This document shows, piece by piece, positions 25,316 through 42,913 of a stretch of 64,000 bases of DNA. The notes under the pieces are model-generated. The model searched no databases, was not told the DNA's origin, and was given only the letters and a program-made list of their open reading frames with translations. The position numbers and the translations under genes were made by a program. Each line of letters starts with the position of its first letter. Position 1 is the stretch's first letter. This DNA comes from Ecdyonurus torrentis (taxonomy: Eukaryota; Arthropoda; Insecta; Ephemeroptera; Heptageniidae). The stretch is from the NCBI GenBank assembly GCA_949318235.1, contig OX439132.1, positions 5,254,886 to 5,318,885 on the forward strand, in the 5' to 3' direction.

Positions 25316-26086
25316 TTCATACGTTATCGATTTCAATTTTAACTCCGCTATTGTATTTGTTCACTAAAAAAAGTTCATATTGATCTTATTGATTTCATTC
25401 ATAATTCATATTAATCGATTTCAAAAAACTTTTTATACATTTACATTAATGTATTCGGAAGGTCACAAAGAAGATACCAAAACTGCGTGCACGCAGCGAA
25501 GGAAACCACAAACACACACACACACACGTAGAGTATAGTAAAAGTTGATTTTGAATTGAAAATGGCACAAAATGCAGATTCCTTTATTCTCCCTAGAGGA
25601 AAAGTATAAGAAAAAAGTTATAGATCGAAGGCATGTATAAGGTTTAGAATTTGGTGTCACATTGAGATAGATTTTCTTTCATCCCTTAGAGATTTTCCAG
25701 GGAAAAAGAGGGTAAAAGTTATATAAAGCTAGCTAGATATACAAGGGATCACTTTGACAATTTTGATGACATTTATAAGGGGGTTACCAAGGTCGTGCCT
25801 TATGTATCTCTAAACTAGGCCACATAATATTTTAGTTATATAATGTTAAACTTTTCTCTTTGATATTCAAGTACGACTATTGCTTTACGTATATAGTAAC
25901 TTGATATGTGTTACAACTTTAGTAATTATATTTAAATAGGATGGAATTTTCTCATCTAATTTGGTGTCTATTTCAAATATTGCCTTTAGAGAAGTTACAT
26001 TTTCACACCCGCCCTTTTTATATATAACTTTGTAGCAAGCAATTAATAAAGTTTTTGAATTCCTTGATTTCAAATACATTGTATGA

Positions 26087-26090
<4 letters not shown>

Positions 26091-26171
<81 letters not shown>
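26091..26171. repeat. (GA)n microsatellite
   Basis: About 40 uninterrupted GA dinucleotides. Confidence 0.95.
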
Positions 26172-26173
<2 letters not shown>

Positions 26174-26599
26174 GTATAATTATATAATGCTACGTAATAC
26201 ACAACTATATTAAATTTATAGTAAAAAAAAAAAATTCTGTTGAGCGTTCAATGCATTATTATGTTGATAAGCATTATAGTTTTATATTCCAAACAAATAT
26301 TTAGAAAATAAACACCCGAATTTTGGCTCTAAACAGTTTCGAGATAAAAGAAAAAAATATATATTATATTATATAATGGTAAAAACCCTTTTTTTTTTAA
26401 AAAAATGAATAAACAAAAATCATAATGCAAAGGTGTAACTATGTTCCTTTCATTCTCCTACAATCATAATATAAAACTGTTGTAACAATTTAGGGGTTTT
26501 ATCTCAAATTAACACAAATTTTGAAATGATGCCTAATATACGTAATAAAATAATACATCAACATTAATCATATACACGTACAGAAATAAATACATAATA

Positions 26600-26785
26600 A
26601 TTAAATAATTATGCTCGCCTATATTCACCAACATTTATTTTGTTTACTACAACAATACTGCATAATAGTTGTCATTCATAGCATAAATATTATCTTGTAT
26701 TACATATTTATTTATGCGGTTCCAATTTAGCAACATTTATGTTATAACGACATGAATGAAGCATAAATTAAGTAAAATTTTATTT
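26600..26785 (+). repeat. diverged GCATAA-family dispersed repeat
   Basis: It opens AATAATTATGCTCGCC, then has CACCAACATTTATTTTG, ATACTGCATAATAG, ATAGCATAAATATT and TTATGCGGTTC. The opening and the ACTGCATAA block match the copies at 6585 and 28430. Confidence 0.5.
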
Positions 26786-28425
26786 CCACCATTTGAATTA
26801 CACCATTCAGATATTTTCCGATACTGGTGCGAATTATTAAAAAATATGCTATTTTAAATAAATTAAGATATTTATTACTTCTTAAAGCTAAAATCAGACT
26901 ATTTTGTAAATTTTTAAACCTATATAGCCCTGTATTTTAATTTTATGATAAATTAATGTTTTTTTCTTTGAGATAATGTAGTTAATAGTCTATTTTTCCC
27001 GCAGTAATCACTGTCTTCTTTTATTAATATTACCTTTTTAAGAACTATTTAAAAAAAAAAGTAACAGTTAGTATAATTTTCAAATAACGTTACTAACAGT
27101 AAATGTAATAACTCCATTATATATATATGACGAACATGTTGTACGTGAAAAAAGAGTTAAATTTCTTATGAACTACACTGTATTGTGTCTCGAATATAAG
27201 AGAACATTTTATACTTTAAGTAATTCATGAATGTGTAGTACTTTATTATAATGCCAAACTATATTAATGGTTATGGTTCACCGCAGTGTAATAATGTGGA
27301 AAATATGGCAAGTATGTGTTAAATATTAACAATGTTTAAAGTTGTATCAAATTTTGACCATACACTTCTAATTTTATAAACGTGCTTTTTTCATTCAAAT
27401 AGAAAAAAGTTAGTTTTAAATCTGAAAATTTTAAATTTAATATAAACATTAATAAACTGTATAATGTGCGGCTATTTTAGCCATATTACATTTTCTTGGC
27501 CAGAATATTACAAACATTAAATTTACATAAGAAAAGAAATACCATTACAGCAGATATATATTAATTAATAAGGTAGTGCTCTATTATGGTACAAAAATTA
27601 CTACTATTATGACAGAATATAATCTATACATATTATTATTATTATCTATATTATGTATAATTTTTTTAATAATATATTTATTTTTCTTTTTTGCTTGTGT
27701 TGTTTCCTACTTCAAGAAAGAGGAAAAACATTGAAAATGTAATGGTTTTTTATAGTATCGTAACAGTAAGAAAATGACTTTTTTTCTTCTTTTTTTACAA
27801 ATACTGGCTAAGAATGTCATTATTCCTCATATTTTCTTATATTTTATCATTTTAATGAAATGTAAAAATGTTATAATTATAATTAAAACCAAGCTTGAAA
27901 ATGAATGAGTATAACATTTTTGTTCTCCCACTTTTAAGAATTCTCTAAACCCTCATGTATGTCGTATACGTTCATTCTATGTATAGAATAAAAGCATTTC
28001 GTAATTATAAAACAATCCGGATTCATCATGATACTGTACTTTCCATTTTGTATTATTTTATGATGGCCCGAGGCTCATACCAAAATATAAAAATCTATGT
28101 ACAGCTACATTCATGAGACGAACTGTACAAATAGTAGCTTTTTGTTTGACTTGCAAGCTTTGTAAATAATTTCTATACAATCCTCGTTTTTTGTGTAATT
28201 AAATGTGAATCGTAAAGACCGCCGGCAAGTATTACGCTTTGTTGTCATCTTAATGGTAGTATTATAATATTGGATACCAACACAATGTATTTCTCATTGT
28301 TTACATGAAAACTAAAGTGGTTTATTTTTTCAATACGAAACCATTTTTTTTTAGATCATTATACGCTTGCAATATAGTTTATTAATCAATTCTCAATATT
28401 AAAAGAGAGTTTCATAAAAATTACT
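26786..28425. other. AT-rich non-coding stretch
   Basis: No gene, array or clear repeat is recognised. Confidence 0.6.
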
Positions 28426-28830
28426 TAATCATTGTGCTAGCTCAATTTTATCAGCATATATTCGACTTTATTTGTAACAACATAATTTATGATATATTGT
28501 GTACTGACCATGGTATTGACTAATTTACATAGAATAAAAATTGTGTTGCACAGCATAGTTATTTGTGCAATCTAATCTAACAAAATTTTGTGATTTTGGG
28601 GAAAAAATGCCTAATTAATTTGCAATTTAAAAAATGATTTCGGAATTATATTTTACACTAAACCTTAAATGCAAGGATAAAAAGAATTAGGTAAAAATTA
28701 TGCTTACTAAATTTCTGTCATATTATATACTAACGATGTTAAAACGCATAATATAAAGTAAGCGTATAAAGTATAACAATTATGCTGTACAGCATAACTT
28801 CTTATGCCATCCAACAATAGAAGCATAAAT
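28426..28830 (+). repeat. two adjacent GCATAA-family copies
   Basis: The first part (about 28426-28600) has GTGCTAGCTCAATTTTATCAGC and TGTTGCACAGCATAGTTATTTG. The second (about 28690-28830) has AAATTATGCTTACTAAAT and AATTATGCTGTACAGCATAA, the latter an almost perfect palindrome that may represent the family core. Confidence 0.5.
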
Positions 28831-29306
28831 ACATTTTTGTATCTAAAAATTATTAACATTGAAGTCTCATAAAATATTTTTCATATTTTTCGGGACCCCA
28901 AAAAAGGGTCCAATTTGATGTTTTGAAAATTTATCACCATGACCCAATTTTTATAACCCTCAGCTATATGTGTACCAAATTTGAAGTTCATAGCTCAATG
29001 TTTGCAATACCAAAATCAAGAAAAAAGTTGGCAGTCCAATTGTGCCCCACTCGGTATGCTACTGGACTTAAATCTGTACAACAAATTAATTAATTTTGAT
29101 CTATGTGGAAATATTTGCTAAAGTTATATGCCTATTTTTTTTTTAAATCGTTAAAATGAAAAATTATGTTTAAAAAAAGAAAAAAAAAATGGCAAATCTA
29201 AATAATTTAAGCAAATTTAAATTAATTTTAACTGAGAATAACTATAATTTAGTTGTATCCTGTTTAAAAAAAAATCCAGCGAAATATACAAACTGCACTT
29301 GAGAGC
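28831..29306. other. non-coding stretch with small GC-richer patch
   Basis: No gene is recognised. GGACCC/GGGTCC at about 28892-28910 forms a 6 bp stem with a 7-base loop. The next 150 bp are less AT-rich than average. Confidence 0.5.
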
Positions 29307-29657
29307 TTAAGGGTATCACATACTAAACACATAAAACAACATGTGCTTTTAAAAGAATAAACACGAACTGGGATCTTCAAAACTGATGACAATTTTTACC
29401 AGAATGTTAATGTAGCCCCACAAGAGAGCATGAAAATACTGTAAAGTATGCAATTTGCGTGAAAATTCATGTTTATGACGTCAGAAACATGCAAAAATTA
29501 GTAAGAAAATGTTGTGCGGGTTGCATAAATTGAATACTCTGATCACTGCTATGGGGCTACAGTTTGGGGTTTGAGACAAACTAAAGTTATTTATGTAAGT
29601 CCCATCAAGTGTTTTGTGATATAAATGCTTATGTTTTTCTCTGGTCTATTCCTTTAA
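29307..29657 (+). mobile_element. MITE-A copy 4
   Basis: 351 bp, starting TTAAGGGTATCACATACTAAAC (left terminus diverged) and ending TGGTCTATTCCTTTAA. The TGACGTCA is intact at 29476-29483. Confidence 0.88.
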
Positions 29658-30351
29658 AGTAATGAAAACTCAGACTTAAAAAACTTTTCTTTGTTGTTGA
29701 TATTATCTGATTAACAATCACAAACGTTCTTACAACGGTAGTTAAAATTTCAAAACAAATATTATATTTGAATTTCTCATATAAAAACATGAGTTGAATT
29801 AAACAAAACAATATTATTAACATACAAAGTGCATATTCTACATCATCTATTCTATGTGTGTTATAAGCTTTAGTATAATAAATGAAGTTTTAAACTAATG
29901 ATATTTGACGTAATTATTCAGTGCAATGTTATATAACGTTGACCACTGTTTAATTATTATTGTTACATGAGTTTAATGACGTAGAAATTATGTCAGTGAA
30001 GTAAAATTTAATCTTATATAATAATTATATAATAAATCAAATTAATTTTATTTTCATTTCAAATGTACAGTACAAAATTAATGGAAACACTTTGACCATA
30101 AAGTATTGTAAAAAAGTAGTCACATTACGATGTAAGTAGATTTGTATACCTTTTTTGACCTCTAAATAAAAACCATTTATAAATAATTCGGTTTTATGTA
30201 AATTATAACTTTTCTTTTTCACACTTACGATTTCAGCATGGATGCAAAAAGTTAAAATTGAACAGAAATTTAATCATTGAAAAGCATGTCATGTTGTGTC
30301 TATTTTTTTTATCTACCTTTAATAAGAAGACAAAAAACTGTAAAGTGAGAT

Positions 30352-30444
<93 letters not shown>

Positions 30445-30597
30445 CTAAATACAATTACGTGCTTGTAAAAGTTACAAGATAAATTACGCTTCCATCGAAC
30501 GTGAAAAACGAAGAAACAAAGAGCAAATAATTTGCAGAGCAAACACGTTACAAAGAGGACGTAAACACGAAATAAAAGTTGGTCTTTTAATGACACA

Positions 30598-30632
<35 letters not shown>

Positions 30633-31824
30633 CTTGTTTTCTTCTTAAAAAGAAATTGTCCATAATATACGTCCGTGATTTTTAATACACGTAATATAAA
30701 TAAATACTAAAAATGAAAACTAAAATTTAATAAAAATCCTATACTAAATCGACCAAACAATTATTTGGTATTAATTATTTTTGCAGATAATTCAACAACA
30801 TAATTTATAATGCAAGTTGAAATTCAAAGTTTAGATACATGCTTTGAAGTCAATGATAGTGAATATAATTAAAATACTTGTATATTAGATAGAAAATAAT
30901 AATACAATCAGATTTAATCAAGTAATGTTTATGAATCTATGATTGCATAAGAAGCAACAAAAACATTATCGCTCTTGTAAATACTTGCAATGAGGTTAGT
31001 AAGTTTTCTAATTAAAACATTTTCTATTTCATGTTTTAATTGAGTTATTCTCATCTCTCGCATCATTATCTTCTCTGTCTCTCTCTCTCTCTCTCTCTCT
31101 TATAATTCAAAGTTTACTTACTTCACATAAATGATAGAAATTTAATTTATGTAACAAATAGAGCATAAAATCTTACCATATAATAATAGAATGACAAAAT
31201 AAACCTTGCATTATAAATATTTTATAGTCATTACAGTGTAAAAACTAATTTATTTTTATAGAATGAGGTTAATATTTTATGACAAGTAATAAAATATTTT
31301 CCAATATATTTTAATAATACGTTGTATTATATTTTGGGATTTAATAGAAGTATATTAAAATTATGAATGAATTTTTCTAGTATCCACGTTTTTATTATGA
31401 TGGTTATAATAAATAAAAGGCAAACATTTTAATAAAGAGAAAAGAGAGAGAGAGAGAAAAAAAATACAATTAAAAATAAATTAAAAACATGTGGCAGCTG
31501 TTGTATAAAAATAAATTATTTTTTGTTGTATTTCAAATATTATTTGTTATTATAGAAATGAATGTTTTATTTTGCCAGTTTCAAATTTGCTTGTCAGTAA
31601 TTTGAAAATATTATATGTTATAATGATTATTAATAAAACAATTTCATTTTTAATTACGTATGCACTGTCCCATGATCTTTTTTTGTTATTATTATCAACT
31701 TTTAATGGATGTAATTAGACCGTACATTGCGGGGAAAAAAAAACTCAAAAATTTTAATGTAATGAAAGTTGAATCTTGTGTAAAAATTAATATAACCAAA
31801 AAAATGACAAGTATCACGATAAAC
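29658..31824. other. AT-rich stretch with GA/CT and poly(T)
   Basis: No gene is recognised. It contains (GA)n at 30355-30444, 28 T at 30602-30629, (CT)n at 31077-31100 and a short (GA) run near 31445-31458. Confidence 0.6.
30355..30444. repeat. (GA)n microsatellite with one interruption
   Basis: About 45 GA units broken once by TA at 30421. Confidence 0.95.
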
Positions 31825-32167
31825 TTAAAGGAATAGACCGGAAAAAAATATAAGTATTTATATCACAAAACACTTGATGGGACTTACATAAATAACTTTA
31901 GTTTGTCTCAAAACCCAACTGTAACTCCGTAGAAGTGATCAAAAATTTCAATTTATGCAACCCGTACAACATTTCCATACTAATTTTTGCATGTTTCTGA
32001 CGTCATAAACATGAATTGTCACTTAAATTGCATACTTTACAGTATTTTTACGCTCTCTCGTTGGGCTACATTAATATTCTGATAAAAATTGTCAACAGTT
32101 TTGAAGATCCCATTGCGTGTTTATTCATTAAAAGGCACATGTTGTTTTGTGTGGTCTATGGCTTTAA
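31825..32167 (-). mobile_element. MITE-A copy 5 (reverse)
   Basis: 343 bp in opposite orientation, reading TTAAAGGAATAGACCG at the left and TGGTCTATGGCTTTAA at the right on +. The TGACGTCA is intact at 31998-32005. Confidence 0.9.
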
Positions 32168-32644
32168 CACAAAAATAAATAAATAAAATGCTACTCTTAA
32201 CAAACTCATAAATCATGAGATGGGACCATCATACATACACATCATGCTATGTCTCTTAACCCATCGCTAGCCCAACAAAAGAGGGTTAAAAAATTGTAAA
32301 GTAGTCAACTTTTGGTATACATGACTTCACATTTATACCAGAGTACAATAGAAATTGTGAAGCACAGGTTTCCTATACCTTACAAATTTTCTCCCTTAGT
32401 TTGCGAAGAACGTGAGTATGTATATAAAGGTCCTACTTTATGATTTATTAGTGAAGAGGTTTGAGTTGCTCATATCTCATTTAGTTTGAAAATTGTTGAA
32501 TATTTCGTAATTATAAAGTTTGTTCAAGTATACACTAGAAGAAATATCTGTAGTCAAAATATCTTTATTTTATACATTCCGTAACACGGATAAAAATAAA
32601 AACTTAATAATTATGCAGGCTCAATGCAGCAACATTTGTGCTCT
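32168..32644. other. non-coding stretch
   Basis: No gene is recognised. AATAATTATGCAGGCTCAATGCAGCAACATTTG at about 32606-32638 resembles the start of the GCATAA family. Confidence 0.5.
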
Positions 32645-32890
32645 AGAGAGTGTGGTAGTATGGTGATATAGTATTATTAATACACATATCACGAAGACAT
32701 AATCCCTTTCGGAGTAGGCCAGGATGAATCCTTTCTAGTAAGAGGGCTTACAATGATCTGTGGCTTACCAAACCACAGGCTCTACCTTTAATACCACACT
32801 CCTCTGGGCTTCTAATACCAGACCTGTGCAGCTCGGACCACCAAATCTTACGACGGCAGCACTCGCCACTATGGACGAGAGGTGGTTGTT
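32645..32890. other. GC-richer island with inverted repeats
   Basis: Base composition is clearly less AT-rich than the flanks. AGAGAGTGTGGTA (32645-32657) is inverted at TACCACACTCCTCT (32792-32805), and CTGTGG (32758-32763) pairs with CCACAG (32773-32778). A 62-codon frame at 32760 crosses it without resembling a known protein. It is probably a mobile-element remnant. Confidence 0.4.
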
Positions 32891-33240
32891 GTTGAAGTAT
32901 TATTCATTGCAGCATACATTACGTGTTGTAGTATTTCCGTGTAATTAATCGTATGCGTTACTGTGCAATGAATTTATTTCAATCAAAGTTCAGTGGTTTA
33001 AAATGTAAAATGCATTCAAACAAATTTATGGCACATTAAAAATGTTGCTCTATGTAAGCAGGTATTTTGATAAATGAGATTTTTTTTTAAATAAATAAAA
33101 CACTTTATTGACCTTTGATAGTGTATAAAAAAAAGTCGATAGGGCGTTACAAAATATGTATTTTTTTTCTATTTGATTGATAAAATTAGCTAACGAAAGG
33201 AAAAAATTAAATCAGCTATTGTATGCAATAAAATTCACAA

Positions 33241-33568
33241 ATAAGAAAGACTAAAAAAAATTTGAAGAGTAATTTTACTGCATATTGTAAAAGAATGCAT
33301 TGTCCTAAATCGATAAATACGTGCATTTGTAATTTTTGAGTTCATTACGCATTTGTAATATTAATTTTTGAAAGTCAACTTTGGGCGTCAACTTTTTCAT
33401 ATATGCATAAGTTGACACACGTGATATCATTTTTCAATTTTCAAAAATTAATTAAAAATACTTAATGAATACAAAAATTAGAATTTTGCAAATCAATCAA
33501 TTCAGGATAATGCCTTTTGTTAAAATATGAAATAAAATTACCCTCTAATTTATTAAGTTTTTCTTATT
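33241..33568. mobile_element. foldback element with about 100 bp arms
   Basis: The left arm (33241-33340) and right arm (about 33468-33568) are inverted repeats. Both carry, reading inward, ATAAGAAARACT, GAGKGTAATTTTA, GCATTRTCCTRAATYGAT, TTTGYAA and AATTTTTG blocks. The element has no coding capacity, so it is a foldback MITE. A second copy occupies 14829-15127. The target duplication was not resolved. Confidence 0.78.
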
Positions 33569-34347
33569 GATGATATATCTGTTAACCTTTGATAATTGAC
33601 ATCATTAGTTATTGTAATGTTTTATTTGCACGTAAGCACTGTTAAAATTTACATTATTCAGTACACAAACAACGACTATATGGAAATATAAACGTACTTT
33701 CAAATTCAATATTCACTAATTAATCAAAAATTTAATACAAGAATGGAATTATATAGAGCTTATAATATTACATTATTATTATTATTATCATATATTATTT
33801 TATATTATAGTGTATTACAAATCCCATTCAAAGCTAGAAGTTATATACTCATAATATAAAGTATGCAGAGAATTCACGTTCATGATTGTCATGCCTTTGT
33901 AATGCAAATTTTGTAAAATATAATTGAATTTACGTTGCGGCAAACAAACTCACTTGCTGAATGGTTTGTTGATATTTGAGATGCTGTCGTTATATATAAA
34001 ATACCAATGTTTACATGTGGTTTATATTATTACGTACCAAAAAAAAAAAAAAAGGTAAACAATGTTTTTAATGAACTTTGTGTATTGTTTTTATTCCTTT
34101 TTTTTTTTAATAATATAAACATAGTTTTATAAATGTTTTAATTTGATTATTTTGTCATATGAAATTTTTATTTGAAACATTGTTTTATTATGAAATTTAC
34201 ATTTTTATATTAAAAAAAAAAAGAAAAAGAAAATGCTTTGAATTACAATTAAATTTATTTAATACTAATTGTTTACTTCGAAAGTCAATGTTCAACGGAC
34301 GTCCAGTGCAGATTTTACATTTATAACTGTATCAGGCAAGCACTCAA

Positions 34348-34348
<1 letters not shown>
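33569..34348. other. AT-rich non-coding stretch
   Basis: No gene is recognised. Only short A/T runs and ATT repeats near 33772-33790 are seen. Confidence 0.6.

Positions 34349-34350
<2 letters not shown>

Positions 34351-34429
<79 letters not shown>
34351..34429. repeat. (TA)n microsatellite, about 39 units
   Basis: Uninterrupted TA array giving Ile-Tyr repeats in both strands' frames. Confidence 0.95.
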
Positions 34430-38775
<4,346 letters not shown>

Positions 38776-38955
38776 AAATTACGTAATTTAAATGCTGTGT
38801 TATTTGTATAATGTAAGTATAAATGTTGCTATTTTTTAATTACATAAATAATTCGTGCTGTGTAATATAACATATTTGTTATGTTTTCAGCATAGTTATT
38901 AATCAATATAGCATTAATTATGTTGCTATGAAATAAATTTTGCTAAAATCAAATG
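38776..38955. repeat. diverged GCATAA-family dispersed repeat
   Basis: It shares AAATTACGTAATTTAAATGCTG with the copy at 20810 and has ATGTTGCTATT, CAGCATAGTTATT and ATTATGTTGCTATG. Confidence 0.45.
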
Positions 38956-39447
38956 GTTATCATGTTTTTATATTTAGCTACTGCTCATATCATAAATGGA
39001 GTGAATGGACTGACATTGGAGTAGCAAAATTACTTTGTGTACTAAAAATGTCATTTATATTTTTAAATCTATTTAAAACTATACCATAACGCGAATTATT
39101 TAAATAAACGGTAACTTTATTGATAATTTTGTGTACAGACTGAGTAAATATTCACGCCACTATTTTGAAAGTGTGCTATTATTTTTACCTAATTGAGGTA
39201 AAATTGCCAAACTTACGTTAGTAAGCGTAGTTGTTATTTAGGTTAATCGTCCAATCAGCATTTTAAACAAAGTTTTTTTTTAAAGAATAAGAGAAATTAA
39301 AAAAAATTCTTTGATTTTTTTTCAAAAAATATAAAAACAAAATACTTTATCTCCTTAATTAAATTGATACTCAATTAAATTGATCAAAGATTGAAAATAT
39401 TAATCTGCTTCTGTAAAGTTTATAATCAAATCCCCTTGCCATAATTT
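38956..39447. other. AT-rich non-coding stretch
   Basis: No feature recognised. Confidence 0.6.
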
Positions 39448-39482
39448 ATTATTGTATTATTGTTAATCAATAATACAATAAT
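39448..39482. repeat. perfect 15 bp stem hairpin, loop TTAAT
   Basis: ATTATTGTATTATTG is followed after five bases by its exact reverse complement CAATAATACAATAAT. The stem is pure A/T apart from one G-C pair near each end. Confidence 0.9.
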
Positions 39483-40190
39483 TGTTTAATCTGAAATGAT
39501 GGTATCACATATTTTAAAGCCAGAGTATAAATCGTATTGTAAAGCAATAAAGCATGAGATTAATCACTGTAGATGTTTAATGAAACCTCAGTTCCTAGGT
39601 GTGTAGAGTACCTCAGTGATCAATACGTAATATGATTCTTGCTTGTACAATTGCCATCTAGAGATTTACTTACATTAAATTGTGGCTAATATAGATCTAT
39701 ATGTTCTTACTACATGCTTTGCAGACTTTAATTTTTATTTTAAATCTAACTTTATTAGCTTATAATGAGATTTAAATTGTTTTTAGATAATGTGGAGTTA
39801 AGTTTGGCAGAGAGAAGTTATTAGTGGTGATTAGCTGATTAAAAAAAAGCATCATAAATTCGAGTTGATTTTTCTTTTTACAGTAACAATAGAAACCTAT
39901 GCAAATATTTGAAAATTATGGGATTTTAATTTGCATTTTTAAAATTTATTTTAAAAATTATTAACTTTTATTATTTGCTGCTTTGGATTGTAGAAAATAA
40001 GAATTAAACTACTTTCAAACTTTTTTTTTTAAGTTAATATATTTATAAAATATTGAAGTAATTACTATGGCGAAAATTATATCAAAATCATTTTAATTAC
40101 AAATTGAAATAAAGAAAATGCTTTCGGTGATATTGTTGTATAAATATGAATGTTTAAATTTTATTAATTAAATTGCTTTTTAACTTAATA

Positions 40191-40213
40191 AATATATATA
40201 TATATATATATAA

Positions 40214-40269
<56 letters not shown>
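40191..40269. repeat. (TA)n microsatellite with one interruption
   Basis: About 38 TA units broken by TAAGTA near 40213. Confidence 0.93.
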
Positions 40270-40271
<2 letters not shown>

Positions 40272-41231
40272 GTTAAATAAAAAATACGCAACTTATAAAG
40301 ACATTGTTCAAGTTTATTAAAATGATCATCAATTTCTGAAATTTCGGTTGTATATTATAGAATTTGAAATGATATAAGGCTTTTGTAAGAAAGATCTAAC
40401 TTTGTATGTTAAAGTGTAAGTAAATAATAAATCAATGTGTACTTAAAAAGCCTAGAATTAAATAATATTTCTTTAATAATACTCTCATACTGCCTTTAAA
40501 CATTTTGCGTGTGTATTTTGAGATAAGACGAGAATAATAAATTTAATATACTATCGTTTTCAATTTCTCTGGGGAAATCTTTTTAATATTAAATATTATT
40601 TATAATAGAAATATTTTATTTTAAAATTTTGCTCTGTGATATAAATTATTTTAAATTACATAAAAGTTTATAAAATGTATACAAATATGATACATTGCTT
40701 GATAGTAATTTATCAAAATATCTATTATTTTAAAATATACTAAATTTTATTACACAATGTGATATTTAAGGTATTTTAATGTTATTTATTTCTTGACTTT
40801 AAATGTATTTTTTTATAGAATTTAATTTATTGTATAGTATAACCAGTACGACAAAATGTGTTTATTTTCATGAGCTGCCAGTTTTAAATCATGATAAGAT
40901 TTTTGTAATCTACGTATGGACGTATGGGTAGTTTCAGATTAACATTTAACTAGTAATGAGCCTAAATAATAAATATCAAAATCAGAAGTACAGTATATAA
41001 TATTAAATTTTATTGTTTTTTATTGCATTAAATATTTATTTTTAATTGAAACTGAAATATTTTTTATACATTTTTCTTTAGAAATATCAACATTTTTCGT
41101 GTAATATACTAAATTACTTTATATAATTCTATTTTATTCTTGCCAACAATAATTAATAATTAATTTTAAAAAAAGAACCTATATAGTAGACTCTTTCATT
41201 TTAGAAAAATATAAAACAATCAACTTACATA

Positions 41232-41233
<2 letters not shown>

Positions 41234-41278
<45 letters not shown>
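41234..41278. repeat. poly(T) run of 45
   Basis: One of the two longest homopolymers in the window. No SINE-like or LINE-like body is evident on either side. Confidence 0.9.
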
Positions 41279-41280
<2 letters not shown>

Positions 41281-42433
41281 GTACACTTGCAAAAGTTCAA
41301 AATTATTATTATTTAAACTTAGCGCGTATTTTTAGTATAAAAATGTTATTAAAAATGTACAAGGAATATTTGAATGATAAAATTTTGTATCTTAAACAAG
41401 CGTACTATACTTGCAGCTTGAGCGTAGTATCCTGTAGTATAGGCAAATAGTCGGGTACATATGTTGTGCGGGTTGCGGTTAAGTTAAGACCGCAGGCGCT
41501 AAGAGTCGGGCTCTAGCTAATTTGGTTACAAAGTTGTATTACTTAAACCTAAATATCGATGTAATTGATGTAATGTTTTTTTGAATAAATTAAATTAAAA
41601 ATGAAATTATATAATCGTATTTATTAAAAAACATAGGAAATTTTTTGGCGAGGTTTAGGCTTAATTGGTCTAGCCCACTCTTACACATAACCCCTAAGCT
41701 TATTTTATTTTCATTGCCTTTGAACTGTTCCAAGACACGAGATGAGAGATTCAAAACTAGAATTGAAATTAATTGAACTCGTCGTAACGTAAGTAACGCT
41801 CCTTGCATGACTTGTATCAGATTCTTTTATTATCTAAAATTTATTGCATCTTGTTATGACATCATGTTCTACATTATATTATACAACGTTCTCGTGTGTG
41901 TGCGTGCAACAATTTATTGCATAAAAGTTTACAAAATATGTAACTTGAATTACGTATCTTATTATCAATCTATAATATTAAGTAATAAATTTTTATGACA
42001 TAAATATACTTGTTGTTATTATAAAACAAAAACTTCGTATATTACATTTATCTTGCTGGAATAGATTTACGTAATCAATAATGAAATAAATATTTATTGA
42101 TTTTTTTTAAACTGCAATTATACGAAATTTAAAAATAACTTTAGCTTTATACATTTTCCTAGAACAAATTAAAATTTATGTTAATTAGATTCATTAACTT
42201 TACTGTTAATTACAATTTAGTTTAATTAAAATTAACAAAAAAATTAAATAGAAAATCAATAAGCTAATTACATTTACTAGGAAAAAGATTTTAGAGCTCG
42301 CTGAATATTTAGGTTAAATAAATTAATATTATATTTATAAATTATTCATTTGAGTGCACTAATTAAGCATACAAAAAATCTTGAGTTTCAAAGAGTGCAA
42401 ATATATTATTTCATATAAAAAAAAAGTTTGAAC

Positions 42434-42778
42434 TTAAAGCCATAGACCACATAAAACAATACAATATGCTTTTTAATAAATAAGCACGAAATGGGATCTT
42501 CAAAACTGATGACAATTTTTACCAGAATGTTAATGTAACCTCACGAGAGAGCGTGAAAAAACTGTAAAGTATACAATTTGTGTGAAAATTCATGTTTATG
42601 ACATCAGAAACATGCAAAAATTAGTATGAAAATGTTGTGCTGGTTGCATAAATTGAATTTTCTGATCACTGCTACGGGACTACTGTTGGGTTTTGAGACA
42701 AACTAATGTTATTTATTTAAATCCCATCAAGTGTTTTGGGATATAAATGCTTATGTTTTCTCTGATCTATTCCTTTAA
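42434..42778 (+). mobile_element. MITE-A copy 6
   Basis: 345 bp, starting TTAAAGCCATAGACCAC and ending TGATCTATTCCTTTAA. The CRE position reads TGACATCA, a CpG-to-CpA change consistent with methyl-cytosine deamination. Confidence 0.9.
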
Positions 42779-42834
42779 AGCTTTTTAAAATATTCACAAA
42801 ACTGTCCCATACGTCCAGCAAATTATTAATTAAT

Positions 42835-42839
<5 letters not shown>

Positions 42840-42908
<69 letters not shown>
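42840..42908. repeat. (CT)n microsatellite
   Basis: About 34 uninterrupted CT units, starting 62 bp beyond MITE-A copy 6. Confidence 0.95.

Positions 42909-42913
<5 letters not shown>

Larger units (their letters stand above)
39483..42433. other. AT-rich stretch with TA array and 45-T run
   Basis: No gene is recognised. It contains (TA)n at 40191-40269 and 45 T at 41234-41278. A GC-richer patch lies at about 41450-41520 (GTTGTGCGGGTTGCGG, GACCGCAGGCGC). A 72-codon frame at 41590-41808 (minus) has mixed composition but no family. Confidence 0.55.

Noticed and set aside
25885..26202. 105-codon frame with Leu-Ser repeat
   Set aside because: Artefact of the GA array at 26091-26171.
32760..32948. 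62-codon frame with mixed composition
   Set aside because: No recognisable domain, and it sits in an island with inverted repeats that looks like a mobile-element remnant.
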